This document shows, piece after piece, positions 1 to 11,865 of a stretch of DNA of 64,000 nucleotides (position 1 is its first letter; each line of letters begins with the position of its first letter). The notes under the pieces were generated by a model. It did no database searches, was not told the DNA's origin, and worked only from the letters and a program-made list of their open reading frames with translations. The translations under genes and the position numbers were made by a program. This stretch comes from Collybiopsis luxurians FD-317 M1 (lineage: Eukaryota > Basidiomycota > Agaricomycetes > Agaricales > Omphalotaceae), in the NCBI GenBank assembly GCA_000827265.1, contig KN834772.1, positions 423,526 to 487,525 of the forward strand, in the 5' to 3' direction.

Positions 1-259
1 AAGTGGGTATTAAAAAGGTATGCAAGCGCGGAAAACAATGCCGACCCCGATTACAACTGAGTAAATGGCTATAAAACTATAGAAGCCTATCGTGCCCTTT
101 GCCTTCCGAATTAATTAATAGCCCGTAGGTCAAATCCCAGAGACCACCTCTCGTTGTCCAAAATTTACCCGGGGTGACAAAACATCGAAGCGTAAGCACA
201 GTTTTGTGCTCTCGGTTTCTCAAAGACGCAACGATCGAAATAGACAGATCCACGTAACA

Positions 260-2701
260 TTACAATTTGCTTCGTACCGCTTCGTGCTTTGCTAGCTCGC
301 GTAGTTCGCGTCGAAGAATCTTCCCGGAAGCACTACACATATGCAAAAAGAAATCAGCAATGGGTCTCTCTCGATCAACTACTGCTCGTCACGAACCTCT
401 TTGGGATGACATCAATGACCACAACACCTGCGAATACATGAGAGTCTGCACGTAAACGTAAACTTGCCAAAAACAAAACACTTGCCTCCTCGAAGATACT
501 TATGCCTAGTCACCTTTGTCTCCATCCATTGCGCAACTGATTTCTCAAAAGCCCTCTTGGATTCCGTAGTGGATACTTGAGTAGGTTGCGAAGGAACGAT
601 GTACGCCCTGAGCAACAAATAGTTGCCAGTCAATATCTCAGCAAACGCTAATCATCGAAATAAAAACACACCGCGGAAGCTCCGTCGCCTCGGCTTCGCT
701 CTCAACGCCGATAACTGCCGCGTCAGCAACTTCAGGGTGCGTGATGAGTACGCCCTCAAGCTCAGCCGGCGGGACTATCCGTCTTCTCTTAGCCGAGATT
801 CGTTTTCGTTTCTCAAGTTCAAGTAGATTACTCGCCTTGGAAACCCTGGAGAAAGAAAGTCAGAACGACGTCTTTTCCTCCTTCAACCTAGCTCAAGATG
901 CGAACCTTGTATTTAATAAGTTCCTTCTTCCTATCAACGATGTAATAGAACCCCTCTTTATCTCTGATGCACATATCGCCCGTTTTGAACCAACGGTCAG
1001 CCGTAAAGGAAGCCTGATTAGCCGCAGGATTGTTCAGGTATCCCTAAAAAGTAGCAAATTAGACCATTGTAGATGTCGTAAATCACCATCGGGCTTTTAC
1101 CTTCATCATAGTTGGCCCTTTCACCCACAACTCTCCCGGCATGCCATCTTCCGCATCGATTATATTGTCACCTGAGTCATCTGCGACCAAACGAGCTTGA
1201 AAGTTGGGAAGGAGTACTCCGACACTGCCCGACTTTGATGCGGAGAGATCCAGAGGGAGCATGTGGGTGGCCGGGGCAGCTTCGGTCATGCCATAACCTG
1301 CAGGCCAGACAGATTTGCACAATGAGCCGAAGTTTCCAAAGGAGGAAACGAAACTGTACCTTCAGTAACATAGAGAACTTGTTCAGGCTTTCTTCTCGCC
1401 CTGAGACGTGTCATGCCCTGAGAGCGTGTATGAATATTAGCTCAAACAGTCAACCTTTTCCAAGATCGTATGCATACCTCTTTGAGAAGCGCTGGAGAAA
1501 CAGGCGCAGCACTACAGAACAGAGCCCTAATTGAGGAAAGGTCATACTTGTCGACCACTGTCGTGATATCGCGATTTTGAATTATAATATTGAAGGCTGG
1601 AGAGAAATCGTACCTGGATGTCGAGCTATAGCCAGCATCACGGGAGGGACAATAGGCACGTATGTGACACGATATTTTTCGACAGAGATACAGAATTCGA
1701 TGGGGTCAAATCGAGGCATCAAGATGGTTGTGGCGCCACAAATGATTGACAGAAAGATACCGGCTACTACACCTAGTAGGAGAACGTCACAGGGGCCCGC
1801 TGGATGTAACCCGAAAGCAGACTTACCGTATATATGGTAGAAAGGAAGGAACATTAGTATTTGTTCTCCAGGGTCGTAGCCGCAAACTTTGGGAATCGCC
1901 TGAGTTGATGTCGTGAGATTCAGGTGTGAGGTCTAGAGGGATTGAGTTATCCAAACTGGTCTATACTGGCGACGCAAAACATACGAACCTCCACTCCCTG
2001 AAGAGATGTCAGCGTCTGGAACAGAATCAAAGCACCAAGACACGTACCTTGGGCAAGCCTGTTGTGCCGGAGCTGTAGCACAACAACGTAGTCTCCTCGC
2101 CTTCAAATTGTTCCTCTTCGTGCAACTCTCCCAAACCCAACAGTTGATCGAACGGAATTCCCCGGGAGCTCTCTGACTTTGCAGGACCTCCAGCCCAGGC
2201 AAAACCGCTGGGTGCCACAATGATACGCTTCTCAGCTTCATCGAGGGTGAAACCAGATTCCTTGAGCACTTCAAGAGCAGTGGTTAAGCCATCCGAAGTC
2301 GAGATTATGATGTTTGCTCCGCTGTTGGTGTATTGATGTCGTAATTCGCGAGCAGTGTACGCGTTATTTGCCAGCGTACACCGAAGACCAGCCGCAATTG
2401 CTCCCAGAAGTAGAACAGGATATGCGAGGGAATTAGGAGAAAAGATCAAGATGGTGTCCCCGCGACGAGCGTTTATTCTCGAATCGTGCCTCAACCCATA
2501 CCCAAACCTGAGTGCCAGAGACCTGAATTGACGGCGAGTCAATGCGGTACCTGTCGCTGCATCTACAAAAACTTTTTCCTGCCCTGGAAAGCCGCCGATT
2601 AAGCCGTCATTGTTCGAATCTACTGAGAGAAGATGGGTGAAAATGGAGCCTGATTTGAGAGGAACAGAGGGATAAGAGGACGCGTAAATTCGAGGACTCA
2701 T
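260..2701 (-). CDS. Peroxisomal 4-coumarate-CoA-ligase-like acyl-CoA ligase (13 exons)
   Basis: This adenylate-forming enzyme activates a carboxylic acid to acyl-AMP and then acyl-CoA; the substrate is unknown. Exons on the minus strand: 2701-2048, 1997-1989, 1932-1827, 1772-1614, 1557-1478, 1417-1360, 1297-1101, 1043-906, 845-836, 774-672, 607-486, 427-397, 332-260. They sum to 1740 nt (579 residues) with consistent phases. Across junctions one reads the ATP-binding motif SSGTTGLPKGVETSH, then GYGMTEAAP, WFKTGD, IVDRKKELIKYKGFQ and the catalytic-lysine motif PKSASGK. The protein ends in SKL, a canonical type 1 peroxisomal signal. Two exons are only 9 and 10 nt. The introns at 775-835 and 428-485 begin with GC (GCGAGT and GCAAGT). 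The start MSPRIYAS aligns with MAPHIYTS of the neighbouring paralog; there is no ATG upstream in frame. The gene looks intact although no long open frame exists. Confidence 0.9.
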
Positions 2702-3008
2702 ATTTGTGAGTAAAGTTGAAGGTGAAGAGGTATAACCTGGGTCCGGATCTGGAGTCACAAACAATGGTTTTACTATGTATGTGGTGGGACCGACCTCTTT
2801 CCGCTGTTTTACACAAAGTTTACATGACTTCCACTGATTCTGTCAATCAGAAATGGAATTCTCGGCAATCGGGCTGGCACTCGGTACACCACGGGCGCCA
2901 CACTCGCAGCCTTTGTGCACGTGAAAAATGAGAAATACAAGTATTGCGAATTAATAAAATACAAGATTAGAACGCCCAACGTAGAGATACTACTATGTGA
3001 ATCTCCAA

Positions 3009-5018
3009 CTATAACTTGGCCCTGGCCTTCTCTGCATCCATATCTTCCGCTGGATCCCTCCCAGCTAGCTCCTTCTTCGCCTGCTCTTTCAGTTCTCTCC
3101 TCAAAATCTTCCCCGACGCACTCTTCGGAATCATCTCCACCACGACCACTCCTCCCCTCAAGAACTTGTGTCTCGCTACCTTTGTCTTCATCCACTCCTG
3201 CACCTTCCTACCCAGCGCCACCGATGCTTCCGGCGATAGGAAGGACTGGTCTGTGGGAACGAGATACGCTCGTGGTAATTCAGTGCCTTCCCTTGCACTG
3301 TCCACACCTATGACAGCGGCGTCTGCGACTTGTGGATGGGTCAGCAAAACGCTCTCGAGCTCCGCAGGCGGTACCTGGAAGCCCTTGTATTTAATAAGCT
3401 CCTTCTTCCGGTCGACGATCCAAAAGAAACCGTCCTTATCAGCAATACCTATATCGCCTGTCTTGAACCATCGAGTTCCGGGAAGAGGTCTCGATGAAGG
3501 AGAAGGAGTGTATGGATAGAATGCGTTCGTGTTTGCTGATGGGTTGTCCAAGTATCCCTGTAATTGGGCAGGTAATCGGATTTGAAAGATGAATACAAAT
3601 TTCGGCAAGCATTGCGTGTAACGTACCTTCATGATGCTCCTTCCTCTGACCCACAGTTCTCCTCGTTCTCCCTCCTTCGCATCTATCAACTCTTCCTCCG
3701 TCTTGGCAGTCCCGTCTTTATCATCCACTACCAACCTCGCCTCCAAATTAGGAAGCAGGAAGCCGATAGAACCGTACTTGCTCTCCTCAGTCATACTGCC
3801 CCATCGAGCACCGGGAAGAAGAGGAAGTAGATGGGTGGTAGGGGATGTCTCGGTTAAACCGTACCCTTGAACAATGTGTAACGGCGGATTATTCGTTGGA
3901 CGTAGCTTTGCTTTCACGGCTTTCACTAGTTCACCTCCGAGAGGCGCCGCTCCAGAGAACATGATCCTTAAACTAGAAGTGTCGTACTGCTCCGAACAAG
4001 GATGTCTCGCGAGTATGACAAGCACCGGCGGTACAATTAGTGAGATGGTAATTTTATACCGTTGCACCGACTGGACGAATTTAACTGGATCGAACTGGGA
4101 CATGATGACACTAGTGACTCCACAAAAGAACGGGAAGAGCATGAGCTTGACGAGTCCATAGATGTGGTAGAGTGGGAGGACGGTGAGCACCCTGTCATCG
4201 GTTGGACTAAGGGGAGGGAAGCCGGCTAGAACCATATCAAGAACGGTGGTCAGATTCTGATGAGTCGTTTCAACTCCTTTTGGTTTCCCAGTGGTCCCGG
4301 AACTGTAGCAGAGGAAAGCAGTCTCTTGTTCCGCATCCTCACCATTGAATTCCTCTTCCCTTTCGAGCTTTCCGAGACCCAAAAGATCTTCGAACCTCGT
4401 CAATCCGGGAGTATGTTTCTTGGAATTCGTCTTCTTCCCGCCAGGAATCCAGTCAAAGTCGTCCGGGAGCAGGATAATTCTTCGTTCGGCTTCCTCCTTT
4501 GACGTGACGCCGACAGCTTTGGAAGTAAGCATTTTCTGGACCGTATTTAGATTAGATCGAGTCGTGCATATCAGATATGCCTGGGAGTTGGTGTATTGAT
4601 GAGCCAATTCATCCGCAGTGTAAGCATTATTGGCGAATGTAACACGCAAGCCGGCTGCTATGCCTGTGAAAGTCCACGAGTCAATTAGATTTTGAAAACG
4701 TACAATTTGTATAGCTAATGAAATTTAAATTGAAAGATACTTACCACCAAAGACGACCACCGGCCAACAGAGGGAGTTGGGGGAAAACATCAAGATGGTA
4801 TCTCCCCTCTTGGCTCGCTCTCTGGTACGGAGACCGTGGCCAAATGACATGGAGAGGTCCCTCACGTGGGCACGCGTTAGTGTTGCACCGGTAGGCGCAT
4901 CGATGAAAGCTGCTTGAGACCAAGGATAGAGAGACGTTCTGGAAAAGAGATGGGTATACACTGAACGATGCACAATGGGATTATCAGGTAGAGGAGATGT
5001 GTAAATGTGCGGGGCCAT
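3009..5018 (-). CDS. Peroxisomal 4-coumarate-CoA-ligase-like acyl-CoA ligase (3 exons)
   Basis: This is the tandem paralog of the ligase at 260-2701, in the same orientation and about 300 bp upstream of it. Exons 5018-4745, 4663-3627 and 3557-3009 give 1860 nt (619 residues). Motifs in order: YSSGTTGKPKGVETTH (AMP binding), VLPLYHIYG, GYGLTETSP, FKTGD, IVDRKKELIKYKGFQV and PKSASGK with the catalytic lysine. The C-terminus is AKL, an accepted PTS1 variant, so it too should act in the peroxisome. It has only two introns (69 and 81 nt), against twelve in its neighbour. The first exon ends at VVFGG and the second resumes IAAGLRVTFANNAYTADEL. Fatty acid, coumarate-like and other aromatic acids are all possible substrates; the sequence does not decide. 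Confidence 0.93.
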
Positions 5019-5748
5019 GTTAGAGGGTGAAGGAGGAAGAACAAAGAGAGGCAAACGTGGTAGCTTTTAAGCTTGAGCGGTAGGGAAACGAAATAGACTT
5101 ACATCCGCCTAATATACCGGAAAGTTACCCACGTCCTGGTTATCAGGATTGAAGATTATTGGAAAACATGACCCCACGGGACTCCATGCGGGGGAAACAA
5201 GACCCGGTATCCGGTGAGGTCCCGGATAGGACAGCGAGGGGTGTCGCGCAGCGGCCTCACTTTCTTCCCCGCTTTCGCTGCATCTTTGAGGAAGAAATTT
5301 GAGTCCCTTTGCCCCCCTACTTACCTGATGCCTATTTGCCAATACAGGTACGAGAGGCCTCTTCGAAACAAGCCCGGTAAATCACCGGTAACTCAGCAAA
5401 TAACAGACCAGTGTGGTTCCCGGAACTAGGAAAATTGTGGCCTGGAGCGCTGGAGCAATGGGCGCGTTTTGAACGCGTCAGTAACATACTATTCAAACAT
5501 CAACAGGCAACCGGCTAAATTGGGCTGGACGAGTACTCATCATGTCACGTGCACTGAGTCAACACCTGAGCCAAACAATCACTGCTTCTTCTTGTACCAC
5601 CATCGCGTTATCTGCCGTTAAGGCTGTTCGACGTCCTAAGTAAAGGTAAGAAATCTCGTTAACTCGTTATTCTGTATCGTGAACTGAAAAATTGTGTACA
5701 GATAAAGGCAGAAAATTCGATTCTCTGTAATATCTCCATCAAAACCTC
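5019..5748. other. Intergenic region between acyl-CoA ligase and RRM gene
   Basis: These bases separate two divergently transcribed genes and should hold both promoters. A single CACGTG E-box lies near 5542. I see no additional coding exon, RNA gene or repeat. Confidence 0.5.
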
Positions 5749-6768
5749 ATGGCCTCTCTTCTCGAACGGATGAACGTCCCAAGTGCCGGAACTGGCCCAG
5801 TCAGGACAGCCAAGTCGGGTCATTCATCCAGGTCCAATACTCCCTATGTTCGTTCCCCAGTGGCTGCAAAAAAATTTTTATTGCTCTATCACTGACAAGA
5901 GTGTAGGCCCGCGCACCAAGAGGCGATGTCGATTCAGCTTGGTCGCACGATCTTTTCGCTCAGCACAACTCTTTGTCTGCCCGAATGAACCTCCCCCCCT
6001 CAAAACCAACACTTTCACCCGCCATAGCCGGTGGCTCAAATGTTGTGGCGAAGAAGGCTTTCCGTGACATTTTGGGCGAACCGAATCCCCGTGGCCAGTT
6101 GTCCATAAAAGGTGCCGGCGCCTCTGCAAACATTGTTGAAGTTTCTGGGCTCGCAGACGGAACGACAGCGGATGATGTTTCAGCAATTTTCAAGAGATGT
6201 GGAGAGATTTCTTCGAGCAAGCTGATCTCGAAACGCAATGAAGAAGTGCGTCGCTCATTCGCTGTATTGCGATGAATATTCAACTCAGATTTCACCTCAA
6301 GGTCTGCATTCGGGTTACCTTCAAAAATGCTTCATCGGCACAAGAAGCAATAAAATCGTTTAACGGTGTCCCAGCTGATGGAAAAACACTGTCCGTGCGG
6401 GCTGTTGGTGCCACAAGTGCCGGTACATCGCTCCTAGGAAGGTTTGGAAAAGACGGGCTGGGACTGGTGAGACAAGAGGGTAGCGTTGACGTTTTGATGG
6501 GCTCAGAGTCAGGCTCGACCTCGTAAGTTCCGAATGCCTGTCCTTTCTTTTACAAAGCACCAATTATCTTCTCAGAAAAATGCGTTCCGATTCGTTGACA
6601 TCGGATCCTCGCGCTAAAGTACTGGTCGCACCGCCCGGCGCTGACCCAAAGGATTATATCCAAGGGCCTGGGAGAGGGAGGGGAGGAGGTCGAGGCCGAG
6701 GCCGAGGTGGAAGACGAGGTGGTGGTGGCGGAAGGGGCAGAGACAGGGACAGAATGGATGTTAGCTGA
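5749..6768 (+). CDS. RRM and RGG-tail RNA-binding protein
   Basis: Exons 5749-5859, 5907-6245, 6302-6522 and 6576-6768 give 864 nt (287 residues). The first intron is only 47 nt. The N-terminus (MASLLERMNVPSAG) leads into a motif-like stretch, RGDVDSAWSHDLF, and NSLSARMNLP. An RNA-recognition-motif fold follows at roughly residues 88-170. ANIVEVSGLADGTTADDV is its first strand and helix. VCIRVTFKNASSAQEAI is its RNP1-side strand and second helix. The C-terminus is a Gly-Arg-rich tail (GRGRGGGRGRGRGGRRGG), typical of proteins that bind RNA and are methylated on arginine. The overall plan resembles fungal Aly/REF-like mRNA adaptors, but assignment to that subfamily is inference. It is nuclear or nucleocytoplasmic by family expectation. 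Confidence 0.88.
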
Positions 6769-7227
6769 AAAATCAAAGGCGCGCTATCAGTTCAGTTTAC
6801 AAACGGTCCTTGAATCCGAGCTATGTTTTCTTGTCTGTGATATCATGATTTCAGTCTCTCCGTCTATTTTCCTTCTTTGTGCGTTATTTTACTCTACGGC
6901 TATCCTGTCAGTTTGTGTTATATCGCTTTTGCCTTTGGTGACCCGACCTACGCAGCCTTCCACTAAACCCACTCCACTCGTTGTGCTACTCTACGCGTAC
7001 CCCTCCAACCAGCTATACTTATTATACACTATCCTGTACTACCTGACTTTTCTCCCGCTCATTAGTGGCAATTGGCGCGTTTTCTTTGATCACTGGAACG
7101 GAATCTCTTTCTAGCCAGAGGTACGCGAGTTTTGTCCTCAAAACCCGATGGCAGTTCATACATCATCATCTTTCATCCGTTCCACCTCCTTTCGATCCTA
7201 TGGGGAACTCCACATTCGTTTTTATTG
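6769..7227. other. 3' region of the RRM gene
   Basis: This is AT- and pyrimidine-rich non-coding sequence after the stop codon. A hydrophobic frame running through it (6707-7114) overlaps the RGG exon out of frame and is not convincing as a gene. Nothing else is visible. Confidence 0.5.
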
Positions 7228-7570
7228 TTGGCAACAACGATCTCTGCTTCTTTGATACCCATTCATCCGCTGCCAGTCGGCGATTGCGATTGCAATTGTG
7301 ATCCCCTCTTTCCGACCGAGTGTGCTTGTCCGCCATTGCTTCGCGGACCGCACTGTGAGCCAATTCTGGATCTGCGTTGTCTATGAAGTGGTTCTATCTG
7401 ATATTGTCAGATCTATGCTCCCGTCTAGTACAACGAACGGCCTCAAACGGTTCAGTAGTGCTCACACCTTGCTTGCAAGGTCTAAGTATTACACCCCATC
7501 TCACTCGCTCAAAATGCACGGATTAGATCGCTCCGAAAGCAGCACCTCAACGCAAATGCGAAGGAAATAA
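7228..7570 (+). repeat. Duplicated upstream segment, copy 1
   Basis: This stretch is clearly similar to 11510-11865. Both contain the landmark sequences CGCTGCCAGTCGGC, GATCCCCTCTTTCCGACC and TACAACGAACGGCCTCAAAC in the same order. Each lies about 700-750 bp upstream of a paralogous gene (8000 and 12280). It shows that the tandem duplication of the gene included its upstream DNA. No coding function is evident. Confidence 0.85.
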
Positions 7571-7917
7571 GTGATATTACTTTATGAATCAGAGGCTTGA
7601 AGTTTATGGACATTACTTGTTCATCCTAACGATGGAGGCGAATTCATCAGCAGCAAGCAAGGTGGAACTTTCATGCACAACCGAGTGCTGTATTTGAACT
7701 TACAGCTTTGACTTCGACCGAGGTTCAGGCAGGCTGCAGCGTGTGGTTAGGTCTTGATTAGGCCTGGTTCTCCGCATTAAGGTTCATATTGTAGGAACTC
7801 TGGTTATTATTATATGTAGTAACCTGCCAAGCTATCTCACGTCACAACTGGTCAATCCCTTACAGTTCATCAAATCGAATCGACAAACGCAGGCGGCTGT
7901 GCTTTACAATTACAAAA

Positions 7918-7926
7918 ATATATAAA
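7918..7926 (+). promoter_or_regulatory. TATA-like box of unknown-family gene copy 1
   Basis: TATATAAAT lies about 75 bp before the ATG at 8000. The same sequence and spacing occur before copy 2 (12198), inside a longer conserved block (AATCTCAGTTGATGAGCATG follows in both). Conservation after duplication fits a core promoter. Confidence 0.5.
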
Positions 7927-7999
7927 TCCCAATCTCAGTTGATGAGCATGCGTGTCTACATACTCACCGCACTTCCCTATTCATACCAGCGGTTGTAAA

Positions 8000-9977
8000 A
8001 TGGATCATCAGCTGGTCTCAGCTTCGACACAATCACTTCAAGAAACGGTGTCATCGGGGGAGTATTCTTCGTCTACTGTTAGTAGGAGCACGTTCAATGG
8101 TCTTGGCTCTCTATCAGGCAGAGCCCTTCTCAATTTTGGGAAGTTAACACTCAGAGGGGTCGAGCAACTCGTCATCTCTCGTCGGCTTGCCACTATTTCC
8201 ACCAATTTCCCTCATCATGATACCGACAACATTGCTGGATTGCATTCCATGTATATAGACCTTTTGGAGCTGTCGAGGTGCGTCGTTTGCTCTTCAAATC
8301 AGATCAAAGACCGCGTTCCATAACCAAACTAACAGGATTCATATGTATCCTAAATCTACACGACTTCGCGCGCTCCAAATATTGATGAGGCAAATTGCTT
8401 CTCGATCTACGGCTTATCTTCTCCAGGCATTGTCGACTTGGCCAGTGGTCGAGACACAGATGTTGCTTTCAGAAATCCTATCCTGGTTCGACCCGATCAG
8501 GTTCTTACCCGTTATTTGTCTGCAGTGATCGGAACCTAAATTTTCAACTCGCCAGAGTCTTTCGTGGCGAAGTAGATGAATTTGAAAACGCAGTTCTTCC
8601 TGCATACCGAGATCACCTCTCAAAATGGGAGGAACACTCGCTCGCTCCAATCATTGACTTTATACGCGATTTTGCTTCTTACGCTGAATTCGGATGGTCG
8701 ACCGTCCTCAACTACGGATGCCTTGACTTGCTTCTACATTTATACGTTGCTGATTTTCAAGAGCCCGTAACCCTGAACTCTGGAACAAGATCCTTCAGGA
8801 AATCAGGTATTACTGCAACTTGTAATTCCTTTTTGATGGATGCTTTAGATGACGAATACGGTCGTGGCTTGATTGAGCTGTATCCCCTCCGCGGTTTATG
8901 GCCTCTATGGCCTATGCTCGCTTTTGGTGATGCTGCTCAGGACCGATGCTTGCAACGTCACGAGATGTGGATGTTGGTTGGTAAAGAGGAGATTCAATGG
9001 CGGATCAGTTCCATATATGATACTCTGGTGTTGGAATGGCCTGTATCTGGTTTCTCGAGCAGAGTCCGGACGACACTTACAGCTGAACCTTTCCTTTCTG
9101 ATCTCATAATAGATCTACTTGAGTTCTCAGGGTAAGGACGTGTTCTGAAACGTGCATTATTTTACTGACGTACTTAGTTCAGATCGCCAGAACTAGATGA
9201 AGAAACTTGTTTCCGAGCATTGAGATCTATGCACAAGCTTTGGTCCCGCCTTGATACCTTTGTTTTTAGGGCAGGACTAAGAGAGTATATTGAAGGAACG
9301 CCCAAGGATCATGCTCGCGAAATTTTTATTCGACTGGTTCACAGACTTATACTTCTTTCGTGCGCTTCCAGGTTTCAGCGCCTTTTTAGAAATTCTGATT
9401 ATATTCCTCTAGGACTCGCGCTCCAGAATCTGATCCATTCTTTGAGCCATGTCATCAGCATTGCCTGAAAGATTCTTGTCCACTCGAGCTAGACGGTGCC
9501 ATACACTTCATTCACCGTTTAGCTGGTGCCTCAGAATCCAACTCACTGCTCCGTCGGTGGCTTATCGACGGGGATATTCTCCGACTGCTGCACACGACCA
9601 CAGCGCGTTTATTCTTATCTGGAGCCCTTGGCTCAGAGGGAACTTCCGACTTTGATCCGGAGGACCCAACCACGCATCTCAATCTTCGTCGTACATCCCA
9701 AGGTCCCCGGTATAGAGTGCTTGTACTTTCGATGGCGTGGGAGTTGCTTCATGAAGACCCCAAGGGTATTGCATCATTGAATACCTTTATTTCGGACCCC
9801 AACGACGAGCTATCGTTGGCTCGAATATTCATCCAGAATTCGAAACCTCTCTGGGAATTCGAGCTTCGTTTTTCTAAGCAGCAGCACGATAATTGGGCAG
9901 ACTTATGGCTAGAACCTTCAGTATCTCGCATGAAAGAACGCGCCCACAGAAATGATGTTTATTCGTGGATAAAGTAG
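8000..9977 (+). CDS. Unrecognised multi-exon family, copy 1 (586 residues)
   Basis: I do not recognise this family. Exons 8000-8277, 8336-8500, 8556-9131, 9183-9359 and 9413-9977 sum to 1761 nt and stay open throughout. The N-terminus carries SLSGRALLNFGKLTLRGVEQ. The middle has the conserved block LRGLWPLWPMLAFG and QWRISSIYDTL. Exon 5 begins ESDPFFEPCHQHCLKDSCP, a compact Cys/His cluster (CHxxCx4C) followed by LELDGAIHFIHRL. The C-terminus ends WADLWLEP...DVYSWIK. The spacing of Cys and His suggests a small metal-binding site, but I cannot match a known zinc finger. There is no signal peptide and no obvious membrane segment. The same five-exon structure occurs at 12280-14220 and on the opposite strand at 55167-57176. 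ATG 8000 is chosen because copy 2 starts at the equivalent codon. Confidence 0.85.
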
Positions 9978-11509
9978 TAGTGATTCAAGGTGTCATATTA
10001 TCCTGTGCTGCAGCACTATCGTTTTCGCTGTTCAAGCATTGTTTTGCTTATTGCGGGCAATCGCGATTGGCTCTTTCAAGTTCAGTTATCTCGAACAAGT
10101 GCGGGCCCGTTAATGTTGATGTCCAATCTAGTCTCTTAATCAGCACCGTCTATGGAGTGTCAATAAAGTGGAAGTTGTACAGCTCCCTTTCACAGAAAAG
10201 TTTCGTTGTTTGGGTTGAGCACTGAACTGTGTAGTGGTCATGTCCGCTACTAGACCATATAGTGCCTGCAGGGGTGCTCACCGAGTTGTTATATTTTAAC
10301 CTTCTGGCTCAATTGGTGGATTTCTCACATAGCCACGTAATGTATGAACCTAATAGGTCTACATATAGCGACTGTACATGACTATACACTAAATTATACG
10401 AGGTTATACACTGGACATACAACCTTTGTACATTGCTCTTAAATCATTGTTGAGGCTGGAAAATTTGGGGTGCATGTATGGTTCTTGATATACCAAGGTT
10501 CGGAAAGTTGAACGTCACTGCGTCGGATTTAATCACAGCGTTACTAACCATCTGGCTGCCATGCCGTACCATTCTCATAACAATGCCATCGAATACTACT
10601 TAGTACATACAGTTATATAGCTCCGGACGTGTCACTCCTGTTCTCAGCGGAATTATACTGGAGATGCACAAAATTGATGCGGAATTCCGTTTCAGCTCCT
10701 TTCATTGTTATTACAGTGCAGTTATTACAGTGAATTGATAGTAATAACGCACGAATTCATTCACAACTTTGAATTTGCCCACCCCCGAGCTTTTAAAATG
10801 ACCCATGCAAGATCAATTTCATTGACGGGCGGTACAGTCATTGACCACTCAATAGGACAGACCGCTAAATGGGATAAATGAAAATTCTGCTGTCCCTTGA
10901 CCACTACTGTGCCTCATGAATTTTTTATGATTAGAACTCTACACTAGGCACGTTCTGAAGCAGGCAGAAACACAGCAATAATGCCAGTTTTTTTTTTCAG
11001 TATATAAAGTCTAAATAGCTTCAAAATTGTCTTTTCATGATCTGGAGACATCTGTGTGCACCAGGGCTTGCAAAACATTGTCACTTTGCTCGAGCATTTC
11101 CGAGTTGACCAGATTAGGCAAGTGCGGGAACGGAAGCGGCAGTGTGTGAACGATCTTAAATGTTTGTCGCATGCTGAAAATGAATATTTTGTTCATGGCA
11201 CTTGTAATGAAAATCAGAAAAATACAAGAAATTCAGCATGGACTAATAATCAACCTAGAATCATGCCTGTCTCAAAATCTCTGAGAGAAATGGACTACAG
11301 AGTGCACAAGGGGCAAATTACCAAGGTCTGTCCCATTGAGTGGTCAATGACTGTACCTGTTTGGGCAGTGTAGCGCTCGACACATATCCCCAAGTATATG
11401 ACCAGTATTTGTATGTAACTGCTTACAGTATTATATTGCTAGTGTTAAATGTCCTCGTGCCTGCCAAGCACGAGGCGCGGTCACTTACTTCAGGTTTTGC
11501 ATGTATGGC
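9978..11509. other. Intergenic region between the two tandem copies
   Basis: This AT-rich stretch contains an inverted-repeat element (10831-11357, listed separately) and no credible exon. The sequence directly after copy 1 does not resemble that after copy 2, so the duplication ends near the stop codon. Confidence 0.5.
10831..11357. mobile_element. MITE-like element with 33-bp terminal inverted repeats
   Basis: Bases 10831-10863 (GGTACAGTCATTGACCACTC...) are repeated in inverse orientation at 11325-11357, with one mismatch in 33. The 527-bp unit has no coding capacity for a transposase, so a non-autonomous DNA transposon is the simplest reading. I do not see a convincing target-site duplication, which keeps the call tentative. 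It sits between the two tandem copies of the unknown family. Confidence 0.6.
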
Positions 11510-11865
11510 TTGGGTGGCTACAACAATCTCTGTGTCTTCTTTGATACCGATTCGTCCGCTGCCAGTCGGCAATTGCGATTGCAATTGAAATTGTGATCCC
11601 CTCTTTCCGACCAAGTGTGCTTGTCCGCCATTACTTCGCGGACCGCACTGTGAGCCAATTCTAGATCTGCGTTGTCTATGGAGTGGTTTTTTTCGAGCTA
11701 TCAGATATTGTCGGATCCATGCTCCCTTCTAGTACAACGAACGGCCTCAAACGGTTCACCGGTGCTCACACCTTGCTTGCAAGGTCTCTAAGTATTCCAC
11801 CCAACCTCTCTCGCTCAAAATGCTTCAAATCGGTCCGAAAGCCGCACTTCAATGCAAATGTAAAG
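11510..11865 (+). repeat. Duplicated upstream segment, copy 2
   Basis: This is the counterpart of 7228-7570, with the same landmarks in the same order and small insertions or deletions. Similarity resumes further downstream (GACTTCGACCGAGGTTCAGG at 7710, GACCTCGACCGAGGTTCAGG at 11991) and runs up to the coding start. The whole promoter region was therefore copied. Confidence 0.85.

Noticed and set aside
1..2701. Calling acyl-CoA ligase 1 a pseudogene because no long open frame exists
   Set aside because: With 13 exons all motifs, phases, stop and the SKL signal are intact.
3016..3519. 167-codon open frame on the plus strand
   Set aside because: It is antisense to the catalytic C-terminal exon of acyl-CoA ligase 2 and has no motif of its own.
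6707..7114. Hydrophobic open frame after the RRM gene
   Set aside because: It overlaps the RGG exon out of frame and continues into a pyrimidine-rich 3' region, which creates artificial hydrophobic sequence.
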